Below, piece by piece: positions 8,894 through 21,206 of a stretch of DNA of 64,000 nucleotides; the first letter of the stretch is position 1, and each line of letters starts with the position of its first letter. The notes under the pieces are model-generated. The model made no database searches, was not told the DNA's origin, and worked only from the letters and a program-made list of their open reading frames with translations. The stretch spans positions 50,181,262 through 50,245,261 of the forward strand of contig NC_012871.2 of assembly GCF_000003195.3 (NCBI RefSeq), written 5' to 3'. This stretch comes from Sorghum bicolor (lineage: Eukaryota; Streptophyta; Magnoliopsida; Poales; Poaceae). The position numbers and the translations under genes were made by a program.

Positions 8894-11708
8894 TGTAGCA
8901 CCCTAAAGTTTGCAAGTATTTAAAGTAGGAGAATTTAATTTAATTTTGTATTTTTGGGCTCATGAAACATAGGAAGATAATATTTTTCATTTGAATAAAA
9001 TTTATCATAGGATTTAGCAACTTGTTTGTGCATTCATTTTGGAGCATTTATTTTCATTGTATTGTGTGATTTTGGGCATAGTCAAAATATTTTCAAACTG
9101 ATTTTTTAAATTATTTTGAAAATGGCTTTAAGGTAAAAGAAAGAGAAAAGAAAAGAAAAGATTAATAAAAAGGAGCAAACCTATCCCTCCCTGCATCTGG
9201 CCTGAGTGGCCCAGCTCCCCTTCCCCTTTCTTCCCCGTAGCCCACTCTCCCCTCTCGGGCCTAGCTCGCGCAGTGGCGCCATCGCGGCCACAATCGGCCC
9301 AAGCCGCGCGCCCCGCCCTTCCCCTTTTCTCCCCCTCAGCCCAGCGCGCGTAGCAGGCCCCACCTCTCTACCTCGGCCCATTGGCCATCTCGCGCAACCG
9401 GCCCAGTACGCCGTAGCACAGCCCAGCTTCACGCGCGCCCTCCCCCTTTTCTCCCCCTCGCCTCGGCCCAACGCGCGGCCCGTGGACGTGCGCTGCCTCC
9501 TTCTCTCTCTTCCTCTCACTGCCAGCCAGGCCCCGCATGTGAGCCGCGTCGTCATCTCCTTCCTCTCGCCGTGAGCGAGCCGGACTCGACCGGGAAGTTA
9601 ACCAAGCCCGATTTCTCGGGATTTCTTGCTAACTTTGCCCAACTGAGCACTTTTAAGCCCTCTGGCATCGCCGCGCCCTCCCTCTTCCATCTAGGTACCA
9701 AAAAGCCGTCTAGCTTCACCTCGGTCTCGCGTTTGGATCTTGCCAAAAGGTTAAGGAAGCCGCCGCTGTGGTTCTCGCGTTTCACGCCCGATCTATCGAA
9801 ATTGAGTGGATGTCGAGCTTTGTGTTGAGGTCTCGAACCTCCCTGCGTTCCCAACCTCTTTTTCTTCCTTTATGTACTGCTCTGACTCACGCCGAACTTG
9901 TGTAGGGGATAGTCGTCCGCCAAAATCGTGACGCCGGCCATCCCGGAGCCTTGCGCGCCCATCTTTTTGCCTTGGGGTGAGTTCGTCGTTTCCTCCTCTT
10001 GCTCCCCATGCTCTTGATTTGTCAATCGGTGCTCTAGAACGTCGTCTCGCTCAACTCCGGCGAGGTAAGCTTGACCCCAGCCATGGCGCCGCCGGGTTTC
10101 TCCTCTGTTCCGGCCAGCTAGCCATCCCCCTCTCTCCGATCTGATGTGGTCCATCCAAAGAAGATCCAACGGCCACGGATGACTCATACCCTTTCGGCTG
10201 CGCGTTTTATTAAAGAGCCCCTCAACTTTTTAAATATAGAACCCGCGGTCCCTGGCGCCTTTGAGAAAATACGCTTTGCTGTGTTGAAAACGTAAACCGC
10301 CTCAGCTTGATTCAAAATACGTTTTCTGTAATTACAAAATTGCCACTAAGTTTGTTTTAGCCATAGAATATTCATTTTAACTCCGATTTGACCCATTCAA
10401 ATTGCGTTAGATTCGTAATCACAAGATCTATATGTTAGTAATATTATTTACTCAGTTTGAAACCTTTTAGTTTCGTGACCCTAATTAATTATTTATTTTT
10501 TTCTAAAGAAAATCTTGGAAAATTCATATCTTCTTCGTTTTAACTCGGATTTTTGTGATCTTTACGTCTGTGAGATCGTAGCGATGCGTAGAATCATTTT
10601 ATAAGCTTTCATACTATTTTTATATGATTGGTGTACTGTTCTAATTATAGTCTTATTTGCTTCGTGTATGTTGTCTCCGATTGTTTGTGTGTAGATGATC
10701 GATGATCAAGTTTAGTCGGAGAGCAGTTTTTGGTGATCAAGATCAGAGCTTTGGCAACAAGTAAAGGCAATAAGTAAAGACCAGTAGAACCAAAAGGATA
10801 AGAAAGAGCAATTGGATCAAGGCAAGTATAGCATTTGGATTTTATTTCTATGACCATGATCCTGTGACTAGATTAATGTTAAGTAATAAATGATAAAAAT
10901 GACTTTTTAGCAACTTGATGATTTATCTATAAGTGATAATCGGGACAACAGTGCAACCATGAGGTCTATAATGGCTCTGGCTTTAGTCAAGTATGAGTAA
11001 CTTTTTTAGCTCGTTAGCGGTTACCCGTGTGGCGCAATTAGGGAATAGCAGACCGTGGATTCCTGTGTGTGGATCACACGGACTGACTAATGAAACCAAG
11101 CGGCCCTAACTTGTTATACAAACCTTTGAAAGACTTCATAGTGATCCCTGCCGACCTTCCTTGGTAGCGGGTTAAGAGGCTGATCACCTTACGCGAAAGG
11201 GTAAATCATGACTCATGGGTAAAGATGTACAACCTCTGTAGAGTGTTAAAAACTGGTATACTAGCCGAGCTCATAGTCAGGAGCGGCCTTGGGGATTCTT
11301 GCAGTAAGGGTGATGATTCTTGTTGTGTTAAGATGCACACTATTTATTTTAACGCTCTACATTATTTATGTCACATTGATCATGAGATTATGGGATCTAT
11401 ACAATATAGTTGCTATACTTGTGGAGTTCGACATGGACTCACTCTTGCTATTTCCCCCACACTTCAGGAGGTGTTTTAGGCTTGTGATCAACCAGTCAGT
11501 TGGATCCTATAGAGAGAAGTTAATACCCAAAGTTTGGAGTTGTCTATCCATTGTTTGCTATCAAAGGTTATCTCTTTTATACTAAGTATGTTATATATTT
11601 ATGCATTGTCTTTTGATATTACCTCTTATTTGTAGCTATATGTGAGATTTGGCTTCTAAAACTCACATATGGTGCACATCTGGTTTGTCCTTAAAATCGA
11701 GTATTACA
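8894..11708 (+). mobile_element. Solo LTR of a Tekay-like Ty3 family (2815 bp)
   Basis: It begins TGTAGCACCC and ends GTATTACA. The direct repeat TTTAC flanks it exactly (8889-8893 and 11709-11713), the 5-bp target duplication expected of Ty3 integration. It aligns along its length with the LTR at 56744-59662: both have an A/T-rich 5' part, a GC-rich pyrimidine-biased middle (9180-10190), and a 3' part with GACCCATTCAAATTGCGTTAG-like sequence and CATATGTGAG near the end. No internal region is present, so it arose by recombination between two LTRs. Long ORFs on both strands at 9181-9854 are base-composition artefacts. Confidence 0.85.
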
Positions 11709-11713
11709 TTTAC
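11709..11713 (+). repeat. Target site duplication, right copy (TTTAC)
   Basis: Identical to 8889-8893. Its preservation shows that the flanking sequences 8893 and 11714 were once contiguous. Confidence 0.85.
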
Positions 11714-12804
11714 CCTTCTATAGTGTTTTTTAGTTTATTTGGTTTGACATTCTCCTATTCTGTGGCCACAATTGATCAGCTTGTACTATCATTGTCTTTG
11801 CCTCCATGTCTTCCTTACTATCCTAGTTAGGATGGTATTGTAACTAGTAGGGTTAGTGGTTAGGAACCCAATAAAATCATCCCCATTGTTAAAACTATAT
11901 ACTTAGAACACCATCAATAGCCTTAGTTTCAAAGGAAGAATAACATGTCATGAATATATTTTATTGCTAACAAGTTCCACACTTGTACTTGGAAGCATGT
12001 TTCTGCAAGAGATGACAAAACAAGACAAAGTGAGCCAGTGGACCAACATAGGGGTAGGGGGCCCACCAAGCCCTACCAAGGTGGCATGATCCATGTGAAG
12101 CTCTCCAAAGTGATCCTCAGCCGTTGGACCAACTTTGAGTTTTCTCTCGATGGCTCTAGATGAAGTCACAAGGATCCATGGGCCCACAAGTTGAGCAAAC
12201 TAATGTGACAACCAAAGAATCACACTCCATGACATGTGGGACAATTTCTAGATGCAAAAAGGAGAGCCCACATGTCATGGGGAGTTAGTCGATCCCCTTG
12301 AGATCACTCGATAACCAAGTGGGCCTAGGGAGGCTCCACCACCATCCTACATGCCTCCATGCACCTAAGGTGATCCATGCCTTTGATCTATGGCAGTTTG
12401 GCCTAATAGTGCTTGATGAAGCTCACATAGATTATTGACATGGAACCCCTCTACCTTCACCTATAAAAGGAGGCTCACACCCCCTCTGAATTCATGAATG
12501 CAAGCCTACAAGCTCCAAGAGAAGAGTAGTTAGTCCAATTTATCATAGTACCTTTCCTTTTTAGGAAGACTTTACTTTATTTGATATATTACTCTTTCTC
12601 TACATTACTTAGTCTTTACTTTGTTCAATATTATACTTGATATAGTATTGTTCTGGCTCATCTTGTTATATAGTTTATATACACTAGATAGTGATCATGA
12701 AACCATACCTGTATGCAATCATCGCATGTCATAGAGTGCTCTAATTGATCTATGCATGCACAACTAGAGTAGCAAAAGAAGGTGTAAGCAAGGTGCGAGC
12801 TTAC
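11714..12804 (+). other. Non-coding stretch with an LTR-like promoter segment
   Basis: No supported gene. A core-promoter-like CTATAAAAGGAGGC at about 12461-12474, followed by CACACCCCCTCTGAATTC, resembles the TATA-to-leader region of grass LTRs. The upstream part is rich in CCACATG and GGGCCC motifs. No LTR ends or PBS were found, so this is probably a fragment of an older element. The ORF at 11948-12187 on the minus strand has no recognisable features. Confidence 0.35.
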
Positions 12805-13297
12805 TGTTGACGGTCGATAACGTCAATTTTTATTAGAACTTTAAACCCGAAGGAGAACATGAGTACACACTAGTATAGGGTTTAAACTAACAATTTCCAC
12901 GAGTTTTTGCAAATTCTGTATTTTCTAGGGTTTATTTCACAGAGCTGAAAAGAGAGATTCTAGTGCATATTTACAGTTAAACTCATCCGCGCCGGAAAAC
13001 ATCACGAGAAGACTCAGGAATGGTCTAGAAGACACCCGAAGGAACGAGAGCCGCGGAGGAGGAAAGGTGGGGCCGGTCAGCCGCACTTTGGGGCCGGTCG
13101 GCGCCCTACTTTGCCCGATGCCCGCCGCCTTCTGGAGTCTTCCTCCCACGCCTCCTTGGAAGCCAACAAAAGTATCCCTCCGTCGATTTTAAGTCGGTTT
13201 GAACCGACGGTGCACACAAAATGAAGACGCGGGTCGCCGACGTGGCGATTCCTTGCCCCCTACTCCACCTCGGCCTATATAATAATGACGCCCAAGG
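12805..13297 (+). repeat. 5' part of host element LTR (TGTTGACGG...)
   Basis: It starts TGTTGACGGTCG. Its second half is GC-rich with repeated GGGGCCGGTC motifs, and it has a TATA-like CCTATATAATAATG at about 13274. It stops at 13297, where another LTR is inserted. The remainder of this LTR resumes at 51143 and ends CAACA at 51981, complementary to the TGTTG start. A primer-binding-site-like sequence follows at 51990. Length without the insertion is about 1.33 kb. Confidence 0.7.
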
Positions 13298-13790
13298 TGT
13301 AACAACCAAAAATTGCTTCTTTTAAAATAGAGTTAAAATGATTTAATTTTGTATTTTTGTGCTCATGAAACATAGGAGAATACTATTTTTTAATTAAAAT
13401 TCATCATAGGAGTTAGGAACATTGTTGGTGCATTCATACTGGTGCATTTGTATAGTTGTAATGAGTGGTTTTGACTCAAACTCAAAATTATTCAAATCAT
13501 CTTTTAAAAGGTTTTGAAAGAAGGAAAACAAAATAAAAAGGAAAATCTCTCTCCCTTCTTCTTCCTCCCATAACCGAACGGACTCATGTACGATGAAACA
13601 TCACCCTAGCTATGTTTCTTCTAGGAATTTGCGTGTGGTCCCCATGCTGAGCGCACCTATAAGAACCTTGAGACCTCCTTCGTGTCCCCGTTCCTTGCAC
13701 TGCCCTTTTTGATCTGGCTGAGATCGAGACGTCACCTGCCGAGCCCCACGCCATCGCTGTTTGTTTCCTGCCGTTGAGAACACCTAAAAT
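13298..13790 (+). repeat. 5' part of a second, inserted LTR (TGTAACAACC...)
   Basis: It starts TGTAACAACCAAAAATTG and shares TTTTGTATTTTTG, GCTCATGAAACATAGGA and GGTGCATT blocks with the solo LTR at 8894 and the LTR at 56744. Its 3' remainder is at 49971-51142. The bases flanking the whole split LTR are CAAGG (13293-13297) and CATGG (51143-51147), a 4/5 match for a target duplication. About 0.9 kb of the LTR middle, by comparison with 56744-59662, is missing at the CACTA insertion point. The exact right boundary (13560-13830) is unsure. Confidence 0.65.
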
Positions 13791-13833
13791 GAACAATAAT
13801 CTCGGCCCAATCAGCGTCCGGAATAAAAACATA

Positions 13834-14073
13834 TTTAGTCCCGGTTGGTGAGACCAACCGGGACTAAAAGTTCCCTGCCCAACGGTTATTGTGTCAGACA
13901 TCGGCAGAGGGGACCTTTAGTCCCGGTTGGTCCCACCAACCGGGACAAAAGCCTAGCCTTTAGTTCAGATTGGTACCACCAACTGGGATTAAAAGCTGTT
14001 ATCTCGGTCCGTCCCACCGGCCGAGACTAGTGTTGGAATTTAGACCCGGTTTTAAAAAAGAACCGGGACTAAA
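13834..14073. repeat. 5' subterminal palindrome array of CACTA A
   Basis: Four imperfect palindromes built from TTTAGTCCCGGTTGG and its complement occur at 13834-13869, 13914-13951, 13954-13994 and 14038-14073. In En/Spm-type elements, subterminal repeats of this sort bind the TNPA-like protein and are needed for excision. The binding role here is inferred from that family knowledge. Confidence 0.75.
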
Positions 14074-14394
14074 TGTCTCTCCCCATATTTGAACTCTTCT
14101 TCTTCTGGCCGAGCCCATCGATCTTCACTCTTTTGCTGTGTTCTTCATTTGGAGTTCCTTATTTTTGCTCTCATCTCCGGCTATTGATTCATTTCATCGT
14201 TTCTACACCGTCATCGACTTGTTAAGAGGTCACTAGCTTCATCTTCTCAATATTTAGAAGCGGCATATGTCATTTCCTAGTGTTATGTATATTGTTTTTT
14301 ATTTTATGGTTTTTTTAAGAGGTTATTAGCTTCATCGTCATTTCAACAGCGACGTGTTTTTTTGAGAAATAGTGATAATATTTTTTTTTATTTT

Positions 14395-15020
14395 AATTAG
14401 TTTAGAAAAAAATTAAAAACATATAATACTTTAATTTGCAATTTTTGACCGATTTAGTTAGTTAATTATAACTACTATGCATATCACATTTCATGATTAT
14501 TTAGGAAAATAGAGAATTTTTGTGCTTTTTTAATTTTGCTTGTTTAGAAAAATTAGAAATAGAGAATTTTATGGTTTTTGTTACTTTAATTTCTCTATTA
14601 AAAATTAGAAACTTATAATACTTTAATTTGCAATTTATGACAAGGTTAATTAGTTAATTATAACTAGTATGCATACCACATTTCATGATTAGTTAGAAAC
14701 ATAGATAATTTTTGTGCTTTTTTAATTTTGGTTGTTTAGAAAAATTAGAAATAGAGAATTTTAGGTTTTTTGTTACTTTAATTTCTCTATGAAAAATTAG
14801 AAACTTATATTTCTTTAATTTGCACTTTATGACATGGTTAATTAGTTAATTATAACTAGTATGCATGCCACATTTCATGATTAGTTAGAAAATAGAGAAC
14901 TTTTATGTCTTTTTAATTTTGTTGGTTTAGAAAAACCAGAAATAGAGAATTTTAGGTTATTTGTTACTTTCATTTCTTTATAAAAAATTAGAAACTTATG
15001 ATACTTTACGTTGCAATGCA
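14395..15020 (+). repeat. ~192-bp tandem repeat in the TNP2 leader intron (A)
   Basis: The landmark CTTTAATTTGCA recurs at about 14429, 14621 and 14813, and in altered form (CTTTACGTTGCAATGCAG) at 15004. The spacing is 191-192 bp. The fourth occurrence coincides with the splice acceptor just before the transposase ATG, so the repeat unit appears to have been copied from the intron 3' end. The sequence between 14074 and 14395 is a C/T-rich leader with a donor-like AGAGGTCACT. Confidence 0.7.
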
Positions 15021-15024
15021 GACA

Positions 15025-18000
15025 ATGACACGTCATTGGATGTACAATGCCGATCGTCGCTCCAAAGAATTCATTGATGGTGTGCATTATTTCTTAAGAG
15101 TGGCCGAGGAAAACAAGCAGGATGGATTCATATGTTGCCCATGTGCCTTGTGTCAGAATTTGAAGAAATATTCTAGCTCTAGAAATATTCACTCACATTT
15201 GTTGAAGTCGGGTTTTATGTCAAACTATATTTGTTGGACCAAGCATGGAGAAAACGGGATAATGATGGAAGAAGGTGACGACATTATTGCTCAATACGGT
15301 GACTTCGGTGATACAGCAATGGGAGAGGCTGAAGATGAGGCAGGTGCAGAAGGCGCACCTGTTGAAGATGATGCTCTTGGTGATGTCATTCATGATGCAC
15401 AAAAAGATTGCGAAAGTGAAAAAGATAAGACAAAGTTTGACCACATGTTAGAAGATCACAAGAAATTACTATACCCATCTGCCTAGGATGGGCAAAAAAA
15501 ACTGGGTACAACACTAGAATTGTTAAAATGGAAGGCACAGAATGGTGTATCTGATAAGGCATTTGGGCAATTACTGAAGATCCAAAAAAAATGCTGCCGA
15601 AGCCTAATGAACTGCCCACTACTACGTACGAAGCAAAACAGATCGTCTGTCCTTTGGGATTAGAAATCAAGAAGATACATGCATGTCCTAATGACTGCAT
15701 CCTATACCGTGGCAAGGACTACGAGAATTTAGATGAATGACCCGTATGTAAAGCATCACGGTATAATATCAGGCGAGATGACCCTGGCGATGTTGAGGGG
15801 GAAGAACGTCCCAGAAAAAAAATTCCTGCAAAGGTTATGTGGTATGCTCCTATAATACCACGTCTGAATCGTCTTTTTAGAAATAAGGACCATGCAAAAT
15901 TATTGCGGTGGCACAAAGAAGACCGTAAAGTAGACAACATGTTGAGACACCCTACTGATGGGTCCCAGTGGAGAGCAATAGACAGGGAATTTCCAGAGTT
16001 TGCAAAAGACGCAAGAAACTTAAGGTTCGCTTTAAGTACGGACGGTATGAATCCTTTTGGTGAGCAAAGCAGTAGTCATAGCACTTGGCCTGTTACACTA
16101 TGTATCTACAACCTTCCTCTATGGTTATGCATGAAGCAAAAGTTCATTATGATGCCGGTGTTCATCCAAGGCCCCAAGCAACCGGGCAATGACATTGATG
16201 TCTATCTAAGGCCATTAATTGAAGAACTCCTTCTTTTATGGAGTGAAACAGGTGTTCGTGTGTGGGATGAGTACAAACAGGAACACTTCGACCTACGAGC
16301 ACTGTTGTTTGTGACAATCAATGATTGGTCTGCTCTAAGTAATCTTTTAGGCCAGACAAACAAGGGATATAATGCATGCACACATTATTTTGATGACCTT
16401 GATAGTATATATTTGATAAAATGCAGAAAGGTCGTGTACCTTGGGTATCGTCGATTTCTTTCTATGAATCACCCAGTTAGAAAAAAAGGAAAGAATTTTA
16501 AAGGTAAGGAAGACCACCGATGCAAGCCTCGTAATAGAACTGGAGAAGATGTATTTGAGATGGTTAAGGATGTGAAAGTAGTTTTTGGTAGGGGACAAGG
16601 CAGCCAACCAGTTCCAAAAGATGCAGCGGGTCATACACCCATGTTGAAGAAGAAGTCAATATTTTGGGAGCTACCCTATTGGCAAGTCCTAGAGGTCCGG
16701 AATGCGATCGACGTCATGCACCTAACAAAGAATCTTTGTGTGAACCTTCTTGGATTCATGGGTGTATATGGTAAGCCTAAGGATTCACTTGAAGCATGAC
16801 AAGACTTGCAACGCATGGAAGAACGAGACAACCTTCATCCAGAGAAGACAGATGATGGACGCCAATATTTAAGACCTGCTAGCTACACTCTTAGCAATGA
16901 AGAGAAAGAAATCATGTTTGAATGCTTAAGCAGCATCAAGGTCCCATCTGGATTCTCCTCTAATATAAAAGGTATAATTAATGTGCCTGAGAAGAAATTT
17001 CTGAACTTAAAGTCGCATGACTGCCATGTGCTTATGACGCAATTGCTTCCAGTTGCATTAAGAGGACTTCTACCTCCACATGTACGTCTGGCCACCGTAA
17101 AGCTATGTGCATTCCTCAATGAAATTTCTCAGAAGGCAATCAATCCACTGGAACTAGCTGCTCTACAGAATGATGTGGTTCAATGTCTTGTCAGCTTTGA
17201 GTTAGTGTTCCCTCCATCCTTCTTTGATATCATGACACACCTCATAGTTCATCTGGTCAAGGAGATCAATATTCTGGGTCCTGTGTTCCTACATAATATG
17301 TTTCCCTTCGAGAGGTTTTTGGGAGTTCTGAAGAAATATGTTCACCAACGTGCTCGGCCAGAAGGCAGCATCGCCGAGGGCTATGGGACAGAGGAGGTCA
17401 TTGAGTTCTGTGTTGAATTCATTACTGAACTTGACCCAATTGGTGTTCCTGAATCGCGCCACGAGGGGAGACTGAGTGGAAAGGGAACACTAGGAAAGAA
17501 AACATACATCGGTACGGGGGACGATTCTTTCAATAAAGCACACTACACTGTTCTTCAAAACTCATCCGTGGTGGAGCCGTATGTCACGAAACACAAGGAC
17601 TTCCTACGACGCAATTCTCAGAGAAGAATGAAGCTTGGTTTATACGTTAGCACATAGACACTTTCAGTGATTGGTTACGAAAAGAATGTCAGGGTAATGA
17701 CCAGATTGATGAGCAACTGTATTTGTTGGCTAGGCAACCATCATGGCACATCCTCACGTACAAAGGGTACGAGATAAATGGAAATACATTTTCCACCCTA
17801 GGCCAAGATAAAAGAAGCACGAACCAAAATAGTGGAGTTCGCGTAGACGCCATAGACCCGAATGGAAATAGACAAACATATTATGGCCCTATAGAGGAGA
17901 TTTGGGAACTAGACTACGCACCTAATTTTAAAATCCCTTTGTTCCGGTGCCAATGGGTGAAGGTTACCGGAGGCGGGGTGACAGTTGACAAAGACTATGG

Positions 18001-18449
18001 AATGACAACAGTGGACCTCAACAATGTTGGTTACAAAGATGAACCATCCGTCCTTGCTGCTGATGTAAATCAGGTGTTCTATGTGAAAGACATGTCTACA
18101 AAACAGAAGAGAGGGAAAAATGACAACAAATCAACAAACGAGCCAAAACGCCATATAGTTCTCTCAGGGAAAAGAAACATTGTGGGAATTGAGGACAAGT
18201 CAGATATTTCAGAATATTATGAAAGGGATGACAAAACGCCATATAGTTCTCTCAGGGAAAAGAAACATTGTGGGAATTGAGGACAAGTCAGATATTTCAG
18301 AAGATTATGAAAGGGATGACCGAATCACGCCTTTCAATGTGACCAAAGATCCGAGCATACTGATAAATGCTGAGGACACTCCATGGTTACGTCAAGATCA
18401 TGACCAAGGAACATACGTCAAAAAGAAGATCACTATTGTGCCCGCCTAA
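15025..18449 (+). pseudogene. TNP2-type CACTA transposase (TNPD-like), copy A
   Basis: The ATG at 15025 follows a TTGCAATGCAG acceptor and starts with the transposase-associated domain (HWMYNADRRS, then C and H residues typical of PF13963). The Transposase_21/TNP2 core spans about 15540-16800, with STDGMNPFG, PKQPGNDIDVYL and ALLFVTINDWSALSNL, the expected acidic catalytic context. A DUF4218 segment follows (LPVALRGLLPPHVRLA through EFCVEF), then DUF4216 (EEIWELDYAPNFKIPLF), then a basic tail. Damage includes a TAG at 15484, a one-base loss near 15585, TGA at 15737 and 16797, a one-base loss near 17609, and an 88-bp duplication in the tail. The enzyme would cut CACTA ends; this copy cannot. 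Confidence 0.88.
18151..18326 (+). repeat. 88-bp direct duplication in transposase tail (A)
   Basis: The segment starting CCATATAGTTCTCTCAGGG at 18151 is repeated at 18239, exactly 88 bp later. As 88 is not a multiple of three, it shifts the frame. The same duplication is present in copy B (29010 and 29098), so it predates the A/B duplication. Confidence 0.8.
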
Positions 18450-18483
18450 TAAATAGATTGCAATAGAGTATGTGTATCTGACA

Positions 18484-20692
18484 ATTGTAACTTGATGAGT
18501 GCAACAAACTTTGTATTCATTACTTTTCCATTTGGAAGCATATAGGGTTCGGTCAAAGTGTGTGTTTCTAAAAACCAATGCTTTGACTTTGGTCAAACTT
18601 GGTCAAATGACCCATTTGATGACTTGAAATGAAAAAAATCTAAATACAAAGTTCGTAGAGATCATCAAGATCTACATTTGATATATTGTCCTTTTTTCCA
18701 TTTGGATAAATTTGAGCCAATCCTAAGCACATTTGTTCAAAATCCAAGACGGGTTTTGGTCAAACTTGGTCAAATGACAAACTAAATTACTTAAAATGAA
18801 AAAATTTTGAATACCAAGTTGTTAGATATCATCAAGATCTAAACTTTCTATATAGATAATTTTTCCAATTGAGAAAGTTTAAGTTCACAATACCCACCAA
18901 TTCTTGAATCTCACACAAACAATATGAAACTAGATGTGTCAATTGTGGATTTTGAACTACACCTTCCCAACACTTTGTCAAATGCAAAAATAGTCTATAT
19001 ATTAAATGTAGATTTTGATGAGTGGAACAATATTGGTATTCATGACTTTTCCGTTCGAGACCATCTAGGGTTCCGAAAACCGATGCGTGGCTATGAATTC
19101 TATCAAAATTCAAAATTGAGTGGTTCAAACTTTTCCAAAAGAAAAGTTGACCATTAGACAAAATGTAGAACTTAATGAGTGCAACAAACTTTGTATTCAT
19201 TACTTTTCCATTTAGGACCATATAGGGTTCGGTCAAAGTGTGTGTTTCTAAAAACCAATGCTTTGACTTTGGTCAAACTTGGTCAAATGACCCATTTGAT
19301 GACTTGAAATGAAAAAAAATTTGAATACAAAGTTCGTAGAGATCATCAAGATCTACATTTGACATAATGTCCATTTTTCCATTTGGATAAATTTGAGCCA
19401 ATCCTAAGCATATTTGTTCAAAATCCAAGACGGGTTTTGGTCAAAGTTGGTCAAATGACATACTAAATTACTTAAAATGAAAAAAGTTTGAATACCAAGT
19501 TGTTAGATATCATCAAGATCTAAACTTTTTATATAGACAATTTTTCCATTTGAGAAAGTTTGAGTTCACAATACCCACCAATTCTTGAATCTCAAACAAA
19601 CTATATGAAACTATATGTGTCAATTGTGGATTTTGAACTACACCTTCGCAACACTTTGTCAAATGCAAAAATGGTCTATATATTAAATGTATATTTTGAT
19701 GAGTGGAACAATATTGGTATTCATGACTTTTCCGTTCGAGACCATATAGGGTTCCGAAAACCGATGCGTGGCTATGAATTCTATCAAAATTCAAAATTGA
19801 GTGGTTCAAACTTTTCAAAAAAAAAGTTGACCATTAGACAAAATGTAGAACTTGATGAGGGCAACAAACTTTGTATTCATTACTTTTTCATTTGGGAGCA
19901 TATAGGGTTCGGTCAAAGTGTGTGTTTCTAAAAACTAATGCTTTAACTTTGGTCAAACTTGGTCAAATGACCCATTTGATGACTTGAAATGAAAAAAATT
20001 TGAATACAAAGTTCGTAGAGATCATCAAGATCTACATTTGATATATTGTCCATGTTTCCATTTGGATAAATTTGAGCCAATCCTAAGCACATTTGTTCAA
20101 AATTCAAGACGGGTTTTGGTCAAACTTGGTCAAATGACATACAAAATTACTTAAAATGAAAACATTTTGAATACCAAGTTGTTAGATATCATCAAGATCT
20201 AAACTTTTTATATAGACAATTTTTCCATTTGAGAAAGTTTAAGTTCACAATACCGACCAATTCTTGAATCTCACACAAACTATATGTGTCAATTGTGGAT
20301 TTTGAACTACACCTTCGCAACACTTTGTCAAATGCAAAAATGGTCTATATATTAAATGTAGATTTTGATGAGTGGAACAATATTGGTATTCATGACTTTT
20401 CCGTTCGAGACCATCTAGGGTTCCGAAAACCGATGCGTGGCTATGAATTCTTTCAAAATTCAAAATTGAGTGGTTCAAACTTTTCCAAAAGAAAAGTTGA
20501 CCGTTAGACAAAATGTAGAACTTGATGAGTGCAACAAACTTTGTATTCATTACTTTTCCATTTGGGACCATATAGGGTTCGGTCAAAGTGTGTGTTTCTA
20601 AAAACCAATGCTTTGACTTTGGTCAAACTTGGTCAAATGACCCATTTGATGACTTGAAATGAAAAAAATTTGAACACAAAGTTGTTAGAGAT
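18484..20692. repeat. ~0.68 kb tandem repeat, three units plus part (A)
   Basis: Landmark AACTTGATGAGTGCAAC recurs at 18489, 19169, 19849 and 20519 (spacing 680, 680, 670). Each unit is itself built from diverged sub-repeats marked by GGTCAAACTTGGTCAAATGA and ATCATCAAGATCTA. Open frames on both strands within it are the same short stretch repeated, not genes. It lies just after the transposase stop, in the 3' UTR or spacer of the element. Confidence 0.85.
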
Positions 20693-21126
20693 AATACAAT
20701 GTAATGGTGAATATTGTTGTAAGCATAAATAAATAAGAAATAGAGAAAAAATTTTAAAAAATAAACCGATGTAATGGTGAATATCACGTATATCATGATT
20801 TTGGAGATAAATGATGATAAATAAACAAAATTTACGTTTAAATATTGCACAAACAAATTTTCTATCAAAAACATCTGCTTTAAGATAATAAAATTAAATA
20901 ATACATTTTTGCATTAACAAAATACTAATTATTTTTCATATTTAAGTTTGCTAATATAAGTGATGAAAATATTTTATGTTTCCAAATTTATTATGTAAGC
21001 AATTAGACAAAAAGAAATGGAACTATTATTTTTTAACAAATTAATACCTATTATTCTATTTACTACGCAATTAACAACATTAATCTAGTTATTGTATGCA
21101 TAAATAAAGAAGAAACAGAAAAATAC
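20693..21126. other. A/T-rich spacer, no gene seen
   Basis: Low-complexity A/T-rich sequence between the tandem repeat and the internal palindrome array. A closely similar stretch occurs in unit B at about 30886-31314. I see no coding signal in it. Confidence 0.5.
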
Positions 21127-21206
21127 ATTTAGTCCCGGTTCCTAGCTAGAACCGGGACTAAAGGTAGCCTTTAGAACCGGTTCCACCTATGAACCGGGAC
21201 TAAAGG
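21127..21206. repeat. Internal palindrome array upstream of the Ulp1 gene (A)
   Basis: Two palindromes of the end-type motif (TTTAGTCCCGGTTCC with AACCGGGACTAAAGG, and a TTTAGAACCGGTTCC variant) lie in the middle of the element. They sit directly before a TATA-like GGTATTTAAGC and the GC-rich leader exon of the second gene. The same arrangement is found in units B and C. They may be binding sites for the element's own DNA-binding protein in an internal promoter, or remnants of an element end. Confidence 0.65.

Noticed and set aside
9181..9854. Long open frames on both strands in GC-rich sequence
   Set aside because: They lie inside the solo LTR, overlap on opposite strands, and are not conserved in the homologous LTRs. 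High GC with few A/T-rich stop codons explains them.
11225..11585. ORF with CYTCGVRHGLTLAISPTLQE, also seen at 50544-50912
   Set aside because: The similarity is due to homologous LTR DNA; in the third LTR (about 59320-59400) the frame is not kept, so it is not a conserved protein.
13834..14073. Perfect hairpins as possible microRNA precursors or terminators
   Set aside because: They recur at all CACTA ends as a multi-copy subterminal motif; hairpin arms are short (about 15 bp) and this is the known architecture of such ends.
15220..15444. Minus-strand ORFs across the transposase genes
   Set aside because: Shadows of the plus-strand coding frames.
18832..20586. Repeated ORFs of 73-134 codons on both strands
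   Set aside because: They are the same stretch of the 0.68 kb tandem repeat read again in each unit; no start context or domain.
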